Shown: piece after piece, positions 26,016 to 34,168 of the stretch
How positions within the stretch are numbered: position 1 is the stretch's first letter
Layout of the letters: the number at the start of each line of letters is the position of its first letter
Origin: Thermosynechococcaceae cyanobacterium MS004
GTDB taxonomy: Bacteria; Cyanobacteriota; Cyanobacteriia; Thermosynechococcales; Thermosynechococcaceae
Direction: 5' to 3'
Assembly (NCBI GenBank): GCA_022402525.1
Contig: JAKRSB010000089.1
Span: 62,001-126,000 of the forward strand
Length of the DNA: 64,000 nucleotides
Position numbers and translations under genes: made by a program
Notes under the pieces: model-generated
The model's input: the letters and a program-made list of their open reading frames with translations, nothing else
What the model was told of the DNA's origin: nothing
Databases searched by the model: none

Positions 26016-26629
26016 TGACTACGCTCCTCCTCTTAAAAACGTTGACACTTTCTCTTAGCCATTTGTTAAGGTGCATGGCCTGCTCGCTTTGCCGGATTAG
26101 CTTGCATCACTCACGGACTCAATGCACGTTTCTCGTTATTAAAAGGCTTTGTCGGGTATGGCTGCCCAAAAGCCTGTCATTCTGACGAACCTCAGCCACC
26201 TAAGCCAATTCGACGTTAATAACTGCCGTTGACAACTATTGAAGCATACTTAGGGTGCTGCATTAATCAGCCCCCTAACCCTATTCTCATCGGTTTTAGA
26301 GGGGTTGAGAGAGAGACTGTCTTCAGCGAAAAAGTCTGACGCTGGTGCGACGACAATCTGAGAACAAGATGCATCTCTTAAAGAAAACCCTTCACTTGGC
26401 GAGAAAATAGACGGCTTTGTTGCAAAAAACTATACAGTATATAAAGAAGTGTAACTAGCGGCTCTGGGGTTTTCAAGGAAGCTTAACGTTTTGAAACCTA
26501 TAGGGCATAAGCTTTCGCTTCGTTCCTTTGGCTTTGTTTACATGGCTTTGTTTACAGTGGGCTTTAAGGCTTAGCGGATCTTCTTATCTTGTTTGTTTGT
26601 GTTGAGTCCGTCACTTGGGAGATTGTTTT
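26016..26629. other. Divergent promoter region of psbB and the ferredoxin-psbM genes
   Basis: About 600 bp without a gene. It must hold the psbB promoter (minus) and the ferredoxin promoter (plus; the best candidate is at 26417-26445). The long leader between that promoter and ATG 26630 (about 180 bases) contains repeated GGCTTTGTTTACA steps at 26527-26560. No further structure was recognised. Confidence 0.6.
26417..26445 (+). promoter_or_regulatory. Predicted promoter for the ferredoxin gene and psbM
   Basis: TTGTTG (26417-26422), 17-bp spacer, TATAAA (26440-26445) on the plus strand, in the divergent region opposite psbB. Confidence 0.5.
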
Positions 26630-27022
26630 ATGAGTCAAACCGCCAACGCTGGAAGTGAGCTTGAAGCGGCGACTGAGCCAACTGCGTCAGTCGCTCCTGG
26701 GTTGTCTGCGCCTCGGCCATCTACGCTTGCTAAGATTACCTTTATAAAAGAAGACAAAGAAGTCGTGGTGGCGGCAGGAAGCAACCTTCGCCAGAAGGCA
26801 ATAGAGAATGGGATAGATCTCTATACCTTCAAGGGCAAGCTGATGAACTGTGGTGGCGTGGGGCAGTGCGGAACCTGCGTGGTCAATGTGGTGGAGGGTG
26901 CTGATGGGCTTTCTCCTAGGACAGCTTTTGAGGAGCGCAAGCTTAAGCGCAAGCCTGAAACCTACCGATTGGCCTGTCAGGCGATGGTGAATGGCACTGT
27001 TCGTGTTGAAACGAAGCCCTAG
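26630..27022 (+). CDS. Plant-type 2Fe-2S ferredoxin-like protein
   Basis: A 130-residue protein. An Ala/Thr/Pro-rich N-terminal tail (residues 1-35) precedes a beta-grasp ferredoxin domain with cluster ligands in [14 protein letters not shown] (C-x5-C-x2-C) and the fourth Cys in RLACQ near the end. It is more basic and shorter in loops than photosynthetic PetF. This ferredoxin next to psbM and divergent from psbB is a conserved cyanobacterial neighbourhood, which suggests a link with PSII, unproved. Start is ATG 26630; the TTG at 26615 would add five residues. psbM follows after 129 bp in the same direction. Confidence 0.9.
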   Translation: MSQTANAGSELEAATEPTASVAPGLSAPRPSTLAKITFIKEDKEVVVAAGSNLRQKAIENGIDLYTFKGKLMNCGGVGQCGTCVVNVVEGADGLSPRTAFEERKLKRKPETYRLACQAMVNGTVRVETKP

Positions 27023-27151
27023 CGATCGCCTTGATGTCGCCTTGATGTCACTTTGATGGTGCCCTAATTTAATTTCTGCGCAGATTAGGCGCTTGGGCTT
27101 AGGGTATTGTAGGGTTAAGGTAAACGCTGTGATGGAATAGAGCTGACTCTT

Positions 27152-27265
27152 ATGGAAGTTAATAACCTCGGACTAATTGCAACTGCTTTATTTGTCTTTG
27201 TTCCAACCGTTTTTCTAATCATCCTCTATGTGCAGACAGCGAGTCGCGAGGCTGGTAAAAACTGA
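27152..27265 (+). CDS. psbM: Photosystem II reaction centre protein PsbM
   Basis: A 37-residue single-helix protein, [20 protein letters not shown] then [12 protein letters not shown]. It matches PsbM, a small subunit at the PSII dimer interface opposite PsbT. The gene is too short for a length-filtered ORF search but unambiguous by sequence. It follows the ferredoxin gene and is closed by a terminator at 27321. The start ATG 27152 has only a weak ribosome site upstream. Confidence 0.97.
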   Translation: MEVNNLGLIATALFVFVPTVFLIILYVQTASREAGKN

Positions 27266-27320
27266 GGGTGAGTGGCTAGGAGCGATCGCAAGGTTTATCT
27301 AGGCGCAAGCTCACTGAAGG

Positions 27321-27360
27321 TAAAACATGCCCCTCATCGTCAGAGGAGCATGTTTTTTTT
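27321..27360 (+). terminator. Terminator after psbM
   Basis: AAACATGC with an inner CCTC/GAGG stem and GCATGTTT, then eight T. Confidence 0.9.
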
Positions 27361-27556
27361 GAGGCGTTACGCTAGAGGCATTACGCGATGTTTCTTGCTT
27401 GTTTAACCGAACAAAAGCGGTTTCGCTCCAGCTCTAGGCGAGGTGCTTATTTCCAGAGTGGTAGCTTGGGTTGAGGGCACGAAAGATTTAACCGATTAGG
27501 AGTGTCCTAAATTCTGTCGTTAGACCCTGTCGTTTTTGGTTAAGGAAGTGATTGAT

Positions 27557-28054
27557 ATGTTCGGTTCCCGCCGCATTGCTCCGCAGCCCGGACAGGAATC
27601 GGTTTGGGACTACCCTAGACCGCCTGCGGTGGTGGCAGCGACGAAGCAGGTGCGGGTAGAGGTGGATGGGATTACCATTGCCGAAACCTCTCGCGCTCAG
27701 CGTGTGCTGGAAACAAGCCATCCGCCGGTGTACTATATTCCGCCGGAAGATATCCAGATGAGCTACCTAGAAGCGATCGCAGGCGCTAGCTTTTGCGAGT
27801 GGAAAGGACTTGCGTCTTACTACAGTCTGGTGGTGGGCGATCGTCGGATTGAGAAAGCGGCCTGGACTTATCCAGAACCGACGCCAGCCTTTGAGGTCAT
27901 CCGCAACTACGTAGCGTTTTACCCTAGCCGCGTCGATGGCTGCTACGTCGGAGACGAAAAGGTAGAGGCGCAGCCCGGAGATTTTTACGGCGGCTGGATC
28001 ACGCAGGATATTGTGGGGCCGTTTAAGGGTTCACCGGGCACCTGGGGATGGTAG
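27557..28054 (+). CDS. DUF427-domain protein
   Basis: A 165-residue protein holding one DUF427 domain: SVWDYPRPP, a beta-rich stretch with VDGITIAETSRAQRVLETSHPPVYYIP, then FCEWKGLASYYSL, AWTYPEP and a C-terminal FYPSRVDGCYVGDEKV. The motif SHPPVYYIP and the WKG-x-A-x-Y are diagnostic. Function is unknown; the fold suggests small-molecule binding. Start is ATG 27557 with AAGGAAG nine bases upstream; a TTG at 27536 is less likely. It appears single. Confidence 0.93.
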   Translation: MFGSRRIAPQPGQESVWDYPRPPAVVAATKQVRVEVDGITIAETSRAQRVLETSHPPVYYIPPEDIQMSYLEAIAGASFCEWKGLASYYSLVVGDRRIEKAAWTYPEPTPAFEVIRNYVAFYPSRVDGCYVGDEKVEAQPGDFYGGWITQDIVGPFKGSPGTWGW

Positions 28055-28191
28055 CTCATGAATTCGCTCCTGAATCAGCGCGCTGCAGAATCAGCACACT
28101 GCTCAGCCGTCCCAGCGGATACGGAGTAGCATGGATTAGTAAACCCCTGGTAGGGCGATCGCGCTGAGGGCGATTGGGTTGAATAAGTGTC

Positions 28192-29319
28192 ATGAATAAT
28201 AGAATTGCAAACGATAAAATTGCAAACGATAAAACTGCAAACGATAAAATTGCAGTCGGTCTATCGGGTGGTGTGGATAGCTCTGTAGCGGTAGCGGTGC
28301 TTCAGCAGCAGGGGTATGACGTGGTGGGTGTCACCCTTTGGCTCATGAAGGGAAAAGGGCAGTGCTGCTCGGAAGGAATGGTGGATGCCGCCCAGCTTTG
28401 CGAACAGCTCGGCATTGAGCACCATGTGGTGGATACCCGCGACTTGTTTCAAGAAAATATTGTGGATTATCTTGTGGCGGGCTATCAGGCTGGGGTGACG
28501 CCGCTGCCCTGCTCTCAGTGCAATCGTGCGGTCAAGTTTGGCCCCATGCTGCGCTACGCCCAAGAATCCCTCAAGGCTAACAAGATTGCAACGGGGCATT
28601 ATGCTCAGGTCGAGTACAGCGCCGAACGCGATCGCTTTGCGCTGAAGCGCGCTGTGGATCGCAATAAGGATCAGTCTTACTTTTTATACGATCTCTCCCA
28701 AGAGGTTTTGGCAAACTGTGTCTTTCCCCTGGGCACCCAGACCAAGCCCGAAACCCGACGGGTGGCGGCGGAGCTAGATCTACACACGGCGGACAAGCCC
28801 GAAAGCCAGGATTTATGCCTTGTGGAAGCCCACGGCTCCATGAGTACGTTTTTAGATCAGTACATTCGCCCCCATCAGGGACAGATTGTGGACACCCACG
28901 GCAAGGTTTTGGGGCACCATCAGGGGATTCATCACTATACGATTGGCCAGCGGAAGGGCTTGGGCATTGCAGCGGCTGAGCCCCTTTACGTGGTTGAGCT
29001 AGACCCCATCATGAATCGGGTGGTGGTGGGCGATCGCGGGAGTGCGGTGCAGCCAGACTGTACGGTGCAGCGGGTCAACTGGGTATCGATCGCAGCCCCA
29101 GATGTGCCGCTTCGTGCCCAGGTGCAGGTGCGCTACCGAACCCCAGCAGTACCGGTCAGCGTGATACCGCTCGCATCAGAGGATGGCCTGGGGCAGCGGG
29201 TCAAGCTGGTATTTGATGAGCCACAGTTTGGGGTGACGCCGGGGCAGGCTGCAGTCTGGTATGACGGAGAGACGGTACTGGGCGGCGGTATCATTGAGCG
29301 CTCGACTAGCGCTAGCTGA
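28192..29319 (+). CDS. mnmA: tRNA-specific 2-thiouridylase
   Basis: A 375-residue enzyme that places sulfur on U34 of tRNA for Lys, Glu and Gln. The PP-loop SGGVDSS lies near residue 24; the catalytic Cys pair is in CSQCN and SQDLCLV; tRNA-binding KDQSYFLY and [12 protein letters not shown] are also clear. The N-terminus is odd: where most homologues begin a few residues before the PP-loop, this one has three in-frame copies of a 15-bp unit ([10 protein letters not shown]), giving about 15 extra residues. ATG 28192 is the only start that fits, though an internal start is impossible to exclude. The rest is normal. Confidence 0.97.
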   Translation: MNNRIANDKIANDKTANDKIAVGLSGGVDSSVAVAVLQQQGYDVVGVTLWLMKGKGQCCSEGMVDAAQLCEQLGIEHHVVDTRDLFQENIVDYLVAGYQAGVTPLPCSQCNRAVKFGPMLRYAQESLKANKIATGHYAQVEYSAERDRFALKRAVDRNKDQSYFLYDLSQEVLANCVFPLGTQTKPETRRVAAELDLHTADKPESQDLCLVEAHGSMSTFLDQYIRPHQGQIVDTHGKVLGHHQGIHHYTIGQRKGLGIAAAEPLYVVELDPIMNRVVVGDRGSAVQPDCTVQRVNWVSIAAPDVPLRAQVQVRYRTPAVPVSVIPLASEDGLGQRVKLVFDEPQFGVTPGQAAVWYDGETVLGGGIIERSTSAS

Positions 29320-29366
29320 GGGCTGGTTGAGCGCTCAATTCGCGCTAAGTTCACGATTTACAAACT

Positions 29367-29996
29367 ATGGGCTACAAAGGTTTCCTCGGCGTTGGGGCGA
29401 TTATCCTGACATTTATTGCCTTTTATCCCTATATCCGAGGAATTTTGCGGGGGCGCATCAAACCCCATGTTCTCTCCTGGGTCATTTGGGCCATCACAAC
29501 CTTTGTGGTGTTTTTGGCGCAGCTTGCAGATAATGGCGGCGCGGGGGCTTGGCCCATTGGGGTGTCGGGCGTTATTACGGGATATGTGGCGATCGCGGCT
29601 TTTCTGAAGCGCTCAGATACGGCTGTGACTAAAGCTGACTGGGCTTTTTTCAGCATGGCGGCCCTGGCTTTGCCTTTTTGGTACTTCACCGCTGACCCGC
29701 TCTGGGCGGTTGTAATTCTGACCACGGTGGATGTATTAGGGTTTGGCCCAACCTTTAGAAAAGCCTATTTTTTGCCTTTTGAGGAGCACCTGACGTTTTT
29801 TGCGCTGTTTACCGTGCGTAACGGCATCGCCATGATGGCCCTAGAGCACTACTCCCTCACAACCCTGCTCTTTCCAGGGGTGACGGGCATCGCCTGTCTG
29901 GGTTTGATTGCGATGGTGCTGTACCGTAGGCGTAAGCTCAAGGCGATAGTCAATCTCGAATCAATCTCGACTAGACCCCCTATCCCTCGTCCGTAG
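29367..29996 (+). CDS. Hypothetical seven-helix membrane protein
   Basis: A 209-residue integral membrane protein with about seven hydrophobic helices. The first helix is GFLGVGAIILTFIAFYPYI, followed by KPHVLSWVIWAITTF; the P-x-x-x-S-W-x-x-W pattern recalls PQ-loop/SWEET-type transporters but is too weak for assignment. The tail is basic (YRRRKLK). It starts 47 bp after mnmA in the same direction and ends inside the 3' end of the convergent ispE gene (17-bp overlap). Function unknown. Confidence 0.75.
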   Translation: MGYKGFLGVGAIILTFIAFYPYIRGILRGRIKPHVLSWVIWAITTFVVFLAQLADNGGAGAWPIGVSGVITGYVAIAAFLKRSDTAVTKADWAFFSMAALALPFWYFTADPLWAVVILTTVDVLGFGPTFRKAYFLPFEEHLTFFALFTVRNGIAMMALEHYSLTTLLFPGVTGIACLGLIAMVLYRRRKLKAIVNLESISTRPPIPRP

Positions 29997-30924
29997 GAGC
30001 AAGATGGATGCCGTGGGCAATCAATTTTGTGACCCACACGTCTAGATCCGGATCGGGCAATTCTTGGCTTAGCTGGCTAGCGATCTGCTGCGCATCCTGT
30101 GAGTTGTCCGCCAAGGCAAAGACCGTAGGGCCAGAGCCAGACATCATGCCGCCCAGTGCTGATTTGTTTGCTAGGGTTTCCCGGAGCTGGGCTACTTTAG
30201 GATGCGCTGTCAGCACCACTTTTTCTAGGTCATTGTGCAGCGCCTGAGCGATCGCTAACCCATTCCGATGGGCGATCGCGCTCAGCAGCGGTACTGAAGG
30301 CCCCGTGCGGCGGCGCGCTTCTTGCGCTGAAGGGTCTTGGGCGTAGGCGTGGCCAAATTTTTCACGGTAGGTTTGGTACGCCCAGGGGGTTGATACCGAG
30401 AGGCTACGATATTTGGCCAGTACCGCATAGAGCTGATCTAAATCCGTGAGGGGCGAGAGTTCTTCGCCGCGACCTAGGGCAAGGGCTGTTCCACCCGCAA
30501 TGCAAAAGGGCACATCAGAACCAAGCTTGGCCGCAAGGCAATGGAGGTCTTCCTGCGTTAGCCCTAGACTCCACATCAGGTCTAGCCCGACCAAGACCGC
30601 TGCTGCATCGGTGGAGCCGCCCGCTAGCCCTGCACCAATGGGAATGCGTTTTTGAATAGAAATTTCCAGACCGCCATGCCCTGGAAAGTTTTCCTGCATT
30701 AGCTTTGCGGCGCGATAGGCCAGATTTGTTTCGTCGCTGGGCACCTGGGGATGGTCACACTGTAGGGCAATGCGATCGCCGCTGACAGGCTTAATCTCAA
30801 TTTCATCGGCTAGGTCAATACTTTGGAGCACCATCACCAGCTCATGGTAGCCATCGGGTCGATTTCCAATGATTTCAAGCAGCAGGTTAATTTTGGCGGG
30901 GGCAATAAGGCGATAGGGACGCAT
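29980..30924 (-). CDS. ispE: 4-diphosphocytidyl-2-C-methyl-D-erythritol kinase
   Basis: A 314-residue GHMP kinase of the MEP isoprenoid pathway, which supplies carotenoid, phytol and quinone side chains. Seen: APAKINLLLEI (substrate Lys/Asn), DGYHELVMVLQSI, the phosphate-binding loop PIGAGLAGGSTDAAA, and GSDVPF with the catalytic Asp, then MSGSGPTVF near the C-terminus. The start is placed at ATG 30924, which gives MRPYRLIAPAKIN; the frame is open 39 codons further up, but those residues are Ser/Ala-rich and not part of the family. It is convergent with the preceding gene. Confidence 0.97.
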   Translation of the reverse strand: MRPYRLIAPAKINLLLEIIGNRPDGYHELVMVLQSIDLADEIEIKPVSGDRIALQCDHPQVPSDETNLAYRAAKLMQENFPGHGGLEISIQKRIPIGAGLAGGSTDAAAVLVGLDLMWSLGLTQEDLHCLAAKLGSDVPFCIAGGTALALGRGEELSPLTDLDQLYAVLAKYRSLSVSTPWAYQTYREKFGHAYAQDPSAQEARRRTGPSVPLLSAIAHRNGLAIAQALHNDLEKVVLTAHPKVAQLRETLANKSALGGMMSGSGPTVFALADNSQDAQQIASQLSQELPDPDLDVWVTKLIAHGIHLAPTDEG

Positions 30925-31221
30925 GAATTTAACTTGAGGGCTTAAGGTTGGCGCGCCAGACGTCGGCCGCAGGGCAGAACTCGCAGAACTTGCACCGCTA
31001 AGACTTCTGTGGAGTTCCACTGGGCAAGTCGGGGAGTTCACCAGTCTAATTGTCAGGTTAGCAGGACTTGCAGTGCGTCAGTCTAAAAGATCGGGTTGCG
31101 AGCCAGAAACAAGACTTTGTTAATGATTTAGGAATTGATGATTTAGGAAAGGCTCTCTTTTTTTCTGAGTCGCTGATCTTCTGAACTCCTGATCGGATGA
31201 ACTGGCACCCAGCACATCAAA

Positions 31222-31416
31222 TCAGTAGCCTGCGATCGCCTCCTGCAATACAAGCGCGATCGTCCCCGTTCCTAGGTTCAAACCATAAACAATGGCGTTA
31301 AACCAATGAAGACCTTCCTCATCAACGGGAGAACCTGCACCTTTGAATCTGGCGAGGTTGGATAGCAGGTAGCGATGGCTGGAATGCGCTGGATTTGACC
31401 GAGCGCTAAACCGCAT
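31222..31416 (-). CDS. Small ORF next to a Zur-type box (doubtful)
   Basis: A possible 64-residue protein. The first half is polar (Ser/Arg/His); the second half has a hydrophobic stretch (WFNAIVYGLNLGTGTIALVL) that could be a membrane helix. The ATG at 31416 lies only 19 bp from the Zur-type box, closer than any other gene, but there is no clear ribosome site and I recognise no family. It could be a real Zur-controlled small protein or a chance frame. Confidence 0.3.
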   Translation of the reverse strand: MRFSARSNPAHSSHRYLLSNLARFKGAGSPVDEEGLHWFNAIVYGLNLGTGTIALVLQEAIAGY

Positions 31417-31435
31417 GACATCTTATGTTTTCTAA

Positions 31436-31454
31436 AATGAGAATAATAATCATT
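31436..31454. promoter_or_regulatory. Zur/Fur-type box 1
   Basis: AATGAGAA-TAA-TAATCATT, an imperfect inverted repeat matching the AATGATAA-N3-TTATCATT form found at 41228. It is upstream of the FAD enzyme gene (plus) and the small ORF (minus). Confidence 0.75.
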
Positions 31455-31506
31455 ATTGTTTTATGATGAGAGGAACGCAAACGTTCCCCGAAAAAGGAGC
31501 CGTTTG

Positions 31507-31597
31507 ATGTCTTTGGCTGACGGTTAGTCAGCCTCTGGAGGAGCCTGATATGAGGAGTTTGAAGGTAATGAAATCGGTTAGGGGTCGAGAGTCCTAG
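31507..31597 (+). other. Two leader mini-ORFs upstream of the FAD enzyme
   Basis: 31507-31527 encodes a six-residue peptide (MSLADG) behind AAAGGAG; 31550-31597 encodes a 15-residue peptide behind GGAGGAG. Both have stronger ribosome sites than the gene at 31654. They could attenuate or tune translation of the downstream gene; this is inference. Confidence 0.4.
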
Positions 31598-31653
31598 AGT
31601 TCCAGAGTTTAGCGCTCGGCCCCGTTATTCTGCCTCAATATCTGTCTCAATAA

Positions 31654-32934
31654 ATGACTGCCCCAGTTAGGGAGAATTCTTTTTTGAAACTGCAAACAGA
31701 GCTGCAAACAGAACTGCAAACAGATATTGCCATTATTGGCGCGGGGCCACAGGCGCTGACGATAACGACTCACCTGCTTCAAAAAGGTGGACGGCGATCG
31801 CCACAGCTTGTTGTCCTTGACCCAAGCGGCACCTGGATGCAGCGATGGCATCAGCAGTTTGCAGCACAGGACATTGCATATTTGCGATCGCCTGTGGCTC
31901 ACCATCCTGACCCGAATCCCTATGCGTTAAGGGCTTTTGCGGAATCGCGTCATCGAGAATTATTTCCACCTTATGATCGTCCTAGCCGTCAGCTCTTTCA
32001 AGATTTCTGTCACGCCTTGATTCAGCGGTGGAACCTACAAGATCGCGTGATGGCCGCTGAAGTTGTTCAAATTGAACCTATCAGGCAGCAACGGTATCGA
32101 TTTCGACTTTGGCTCAAGGATGGACGCGGACTTTTGGCTCGACGGGTGGTGCTGGCAGGGGGTGATGGCGCGCTCAATGTACCCGAATGGGCGAGATCGC
32201 TTCAGGAGACTCATCAGGGGGCTTACCCGACCGATCGGTTGAGCCATTCGGATCAGGTTGACTTAGGTCAGCTTCAGCTTCAGGGCGATCGCGTTTTAGT
32301 GATTGGCGGCGGCTTGACCAGTGGACATCTTGCCCTAGGTGCAATGCATCGGGGCGCAAACGTTAAGCTCATGGCGCGTCGTCAGTTCCAAGTCAAGCTA
32401 TTTGATGCCGATCCGGGCTGGGTTGGCCCCAAATACCTTAAAGGCTTTAATGCCGAAGCAAGCTGGCAGCGGCGGTGGCAGATGATTCAAGATGCTCGCA
32501 ATGGCGGCTCATTCACTCCCGATGTGATGCTAAAGCTCCGCCGTGCCCAGCGAGATAAATCCATTGAACTGATAGAGCAATGTCAAGTGGTGCAGGTACG
32601 CTGGTGTAGCGATTGCTGGCAAGTTGACTGCACGGATGGGGAGCATTTTGAGTGCGATCGCATTTGGTATGCGACAGGCCGCAAGTTAGATGCGGCACAA
32701 TGCCCTCTGCTGAAAGAAATTCAAGCGCAGTATCCCGCCAAACTGGTGCATGGCTTGCCAATTTTAGATTCTCATCTGCGCTGGCCGGGTTGTGAGCTAT
32801 TTGTAATGGGTGGATTAGCTGCCCTTCAGGTCGGCCCGGTGGCACGCAACCTGCGCGGTGCAACAATTGCTAGCGATCGCATTGTGGAAGCCTTGATGAA
32901 ACCGACTATCGCCTTAAGTAGAGCAGTCGCCTAG
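31654..32934 (+). CDS. FAD/NAD(P)-binding oxidoreductase (ornithine/lysine N-monooxygenase-like)
   Basis: A 426-residue flavoprotein. The FAD-binding motif IAIIGAGPQALT is near residue 26, the NAD(P) site VLVIGGGLTSGHLALGA near residue 215, and the ATG-R motif of N-hydroxylating monooxygenases appears as WYATGRKLD near 345; FVMGGLAALQVGPVARNLRGA closes the FAD site. The family includes SidA/IucD siderophore hydroxylases and uncharacterised relatives, so a metallophore or other N-oxygenation is possible but not shown. The N-terminus has a 12-bp tandem duplication (LQTE three times). It starts the zinc island, 200 bp after box 1, with the TAAATG start preceded by no strong ribosome site. Confidence 0.82.
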   Translation: MTAPVRENSFLKLQTELQTELQTDIAIIGAGPQALTITTHLLQKGGRRSPQLVVLDPSGTWMQRWHQQFAAQDIAYLRSPVAHHPDPNPYALRAFAESRHRELFPPYDRPSRQLFQDFCHALIQRWNLQDRVMAAEVVQIEPIRQQRYRFRLWLKDGRGLLARRVVLAGGDGALNVPEWARSLQETHQGAYPTDRLSHSDQVDLGQLQLQGDRVLVIGGGLTSGHLALGAMHRGANVKLMARRQFQVKLFDADPGWVGPKYLKGFNAEASWQRRWQMIQDARNGGSFTPDVMLKLRRAQRDKSIELIEQCQVVQVRWCSDCWQVDCTDGEHFECDRIWYATGRKLDAAQCPLLKEIQAQYPAKLVHGLPILDSHLRWPGCELFVMGGLAALQVGPVARNLRGATIASDRIVEALMKPTIALSRAVA

Positions 32935-33069
32935 GCAAAGAAACCAATCTTACGCTGGTTGAAAGATCCTTCAAAAACATCAGAGGCTCTCCTCACTCAG
33001 GAAAGCCTCTGGAAAAATCTATAAAGCTTTACGCACTTGTGCAACAGAAAAATCAAAGAAGCGGTAGCC

Positions 33070-33261
33070 TTATTTACCTTCTTGCCAGCTCTCTAACCAG
33101 TCGCCCTCGACATCTTCATAGTAGATATCAACTCGGTCGTGACCTAAGCGTCGTCCATCAGACTGCAACTGCCTTGATGCCTTCAAAGCTTCGCTAAAGC
33201 GCTTACGCGGAGGGTTTAAAGCTGTCTGTTGTTGCGTTACATCTAAAATTGGACTAACCAT
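33070..33261 (-). CDS. Small hypothetical protein
   Basis: A 63-residue soluble protein, not recognised. An excellent GGAGG lies five bases before ATG 33261, which supports translation. The sequence is polar, with RKRFSEALKASRQLQSDGRR as a probable helix and an acidic aromatic end (DIYYEDVEGDWLESW). It is 36 bp from the next minus-strand gene upstream and could be co-transcribed with it. A toxin-antitoxin partner role is thinkable but has no evidence. Confidence 0.6.
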   Translation of the reverse strand: MVSPILDVTQQQTALNPPRKRFSEALKASRQLQSDGRRLGHDRVDIYYEDVEGDWLESWQEGK

Positions 33262-33296
33262 ATAACCTCCAATCAGGCGGCTGTAGATCTAAAATA

Positions 33297-34079
33297 TTAC
33301 ACAAAAACTGTTTCCTGACATCCGTATGATGGCAGACTATCGCTTCTGTCAACTAATAGTACTGCTAATTTTCGGCTATCCCTATATTGCCCACATGGAT
33401 TGAAACTCATGAACAAGGCTCTCGTTATTTTCCAGTAATTTAATGCTTCTCTCCAATGGCGTATTTTTTCCGTAGTGTTTTGCTGGGCACTGATTGTGAG
33501 CTGCACACATAGCACCTGCTCCAGAGACCCACTAACCACTAAATCTGTCGCCATAGAGAAATCAAGGATCATGTTTCGATAAACTTGTCCTCCACAATAC
33601 GTGATAGAGCTTGCAAGCTGACCGATTTGAGCTTCATCATCCCGTTCATAAGTATTTTTTAGGATTTCTCGTTTCCACTTAGGGAGCTTGGGATCTGGCT
33701 CATTTAGCCAACGCGGAAAAAGGGTAAAGTACCAAAACTGTTCAACCGCGCTCAGGCTGTGCCGCTCAATATCTTGTTCTTCAGAAGACATCTCGCAAAA
33801 CCCTAACCAAAGGTCTGCATCAACAATGATCTCCGTCAGAAAATTTAGAAGCACCTTCTTCCGCATTAAGAGTCCGGGTGGCTTATCTTCTATCCATTTG
33901 CTAATTTCTCCCAATCGGTTGGCTAAAGCAGGTTCTAGACTCTGTGCCTCGCTGATCAGGCGTTGAAGCGTAGGCATTACCTCTTGCGGTGAAATTTTTG
34001 ACATGAATGCAGTTTGTACAGCTTCTTGTACAGCTTCAAAGAAATTGCCTATTCCTATAAGCTTCCCAAAATAAGACAA
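33297..34079 (-). CDS. Hypothetical protein with nuclease-like C-terminal module
   Basis: A 260-residue protein, mostly helical in the first 160 residues. The C-terminal 80 residues hold the stretch EQVLCVQLTISAQQNTTEKIRHW followed by EALNYWKITRALFMSFNP. I have seen similar LCVQLT...W-G-I-x-R-x-LF-x-SYNP modules at the ends of large cyanobacterial regulatory proteins, where E-x-Q could be part of a PD-(D/E)xK fold; this is memory, not alignment. It lies between two zinc-island genes on the other strand and has no Zur-type box, so it may be an insertion. Confidence 0.6.
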   Translation of the reverse strand: MSYFGKLIGIGNFFEAVQEAVQTAFMSKISPQEVMPTLQRLISEAQSLEPALANRLGEISKWIEDKPPGLLMRKKVLLNFLTEIIVDADLWLGFCEMSSEEQDIERHSLSAVEQFWYFTLFPRWLNEPDPKLPKWKREILKNTYERDDEAQIGQLASSITYCGGQVYRNMILDFSMATDLVVSGSLEQVLCVQLTISAQQNTTEKIRHWREALNYWKITRALFMSFNPCGQYRDSRKLAVLLVDRSDSLPSYGCQETVFV

Positions 34080-34124
34080 CTCTATCCGTCATAGGTGTTC
34101 ATTCCTAGCCAAATCCTCTATAGT

Positions 34125-34143
34125 TTTGATAACGATTATCGTT
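34125..34143. promoter_or_regulatory. Zur/Fur-type box 2
   Basis: TTTGATAA-CGA-TTATCGTT, 25 bp before the start of the COG0523 GTPase at 34169. The core TGATAACGATTATC matches box 3 exactly. Confidence 0.85.
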
Positions 34144-34168
34144 GTATAAGCTAAAGAGGATTCAGCCG

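Larger units (their letters stand above)
30925..31653. other. Mostly non-coding region containing a Zur-type box, two short leader frames and a doubtful small ORF
   Basis: Upstream of ispE nothing is recognised except a GATTTAGGAA tandem pair (31126-31147). The right half contains the regulatory box at 31436, the hairpin GGAACG-CAAA-CGTTCC (31472-31487), and two very short frames with good ribosome sites. The features are listed separately. Confidence 0.6.

Noticed and set aside
26016-26629. tRNA or other stable RNA in the psbB upstream region
   Set aside because: No T-loop GGTTCGAATCC-type sequence or cloverleaf pairing was found here or in any other gap.
30925-31041. 39-codon upstream extension of ispE
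   Set aside because: Ser/Ala-rich and not part of the family; ATG 30924 gives the normal enzyme start.
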